NCBI GenBank assembly: GCA_045580775.1
Contig: JAZNOK010000051.1
Coordinates: 1 to 31,373 of the forward strand
Source of the DNA: JAZMZS01 sp045580775
GTDB lineage: Bacteria > Bacillota > Clostridia > Oscillospirales > CAG-272
DNA length: 31,373 nucleotides
Reading direction: 5' to 3'
Shown here one piece after another: positions 31,309 through 31,373 of the stretch. The translations under genes were made by a program, and so were the position numbers. Numbering within the stretch: the first letter of the stretch is position 1; each line of letters begins with the position of its first letter. The notes beneath the pieces are model-generated. The model saw only the letters and a list, made by a program, of their open reading frames with translations. It searched no databases and was not told the DNA's origin.

Positions 31309-31373
31309 GACTTCGGCTTTTGATGATATAAGAGCAGACCGCCCGAAATAAGCAATGAAGTCGGAGGCCCAAG

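Overview
The window looks like a chromosomal segment of a Gram-positive Firmicute of the class Clostridia, probably near Oscillospiraceae/Ruminococcaceae. This rests on Rex, a DnaD-like protein paired with a DnaI/DnaC-type helicase loader, meso-diaminopimelate dehydrogenase, AzlC/AzlD, strong GGAGG-type ribosome binding sites, sigma-A-like promoters (TTGACA/TATAAT, 17-bp spacers) and a type I dockerin. No phage, IS transposase, CRISPR array or rRNA gene is visible. The taxonomic placement is inference from gene content.

Layout. Positions 1-1200: an upstream terminator, tRNA-Gln(TTG), a dense hairpin region, a four-helix-bundle (S23/IVP) gene and a YjbR-family gene. Positions 1287-11091: a long minus-strand block. 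In transcription order it holds an orotate-phosphoribosyltransferase-like gene, a Gx-type transporter, tldD, a tldE/pmbA-like gene, pepT, a surface SGNH hydrolase, a WYL regulator and azlC-azlD. A ~290-bp element with terminal inverted repeats sits just before tldD. Positions 11443-15075: pheS-pheT with a clear promoter and terminator.

Positions 15100-18400 are accessory-like. They hold structured interspersed repeats, tRNA-Thr and tRNA-Tyr with promoter and terminator, an array of small hairpins joined by conserved linkers, a degenerate coding vestige, an XRE repressor divergent from a small membrane protein across twin palindromic operators, a DUF11 protein and tRNA-Lys. Positions 18500-26300 form a plus-strand housekeeping block: galU, dCMP-deaminase-like, rimI, tsaD, then rex, a DnaD-like gene, a helicase-loader gene and a PIG-L surface deacetylase. 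Four DnaA-box-like 9-mers lie between tsaD and rex. Positions 26400-31308: a membrane protein, an M23 peptidase with SH3 and dockerin domains, meso-DAP dehydrogenase (minus) and an SDR oxidoreductase.

Themes: translation (tRNAs, PheST, TsaD, RimI), proteolysis and peptide maturation (TldD/E, PepT), replication control (DnaD and loader beside Rex), and cell-surface or wall work (GalU, Ddh, M23, PIG-L, SGNH). Two secreted enzymes (SGNH and PIG-L) share the plan signal peptide, catalytic domain, polar linker, C-terminal membrane anchor, basic tail. The least explained material is non-coding: the hairpin array at 15698-15893, the repeats around it, and the alternative-pairing region after tRNA-Gln.
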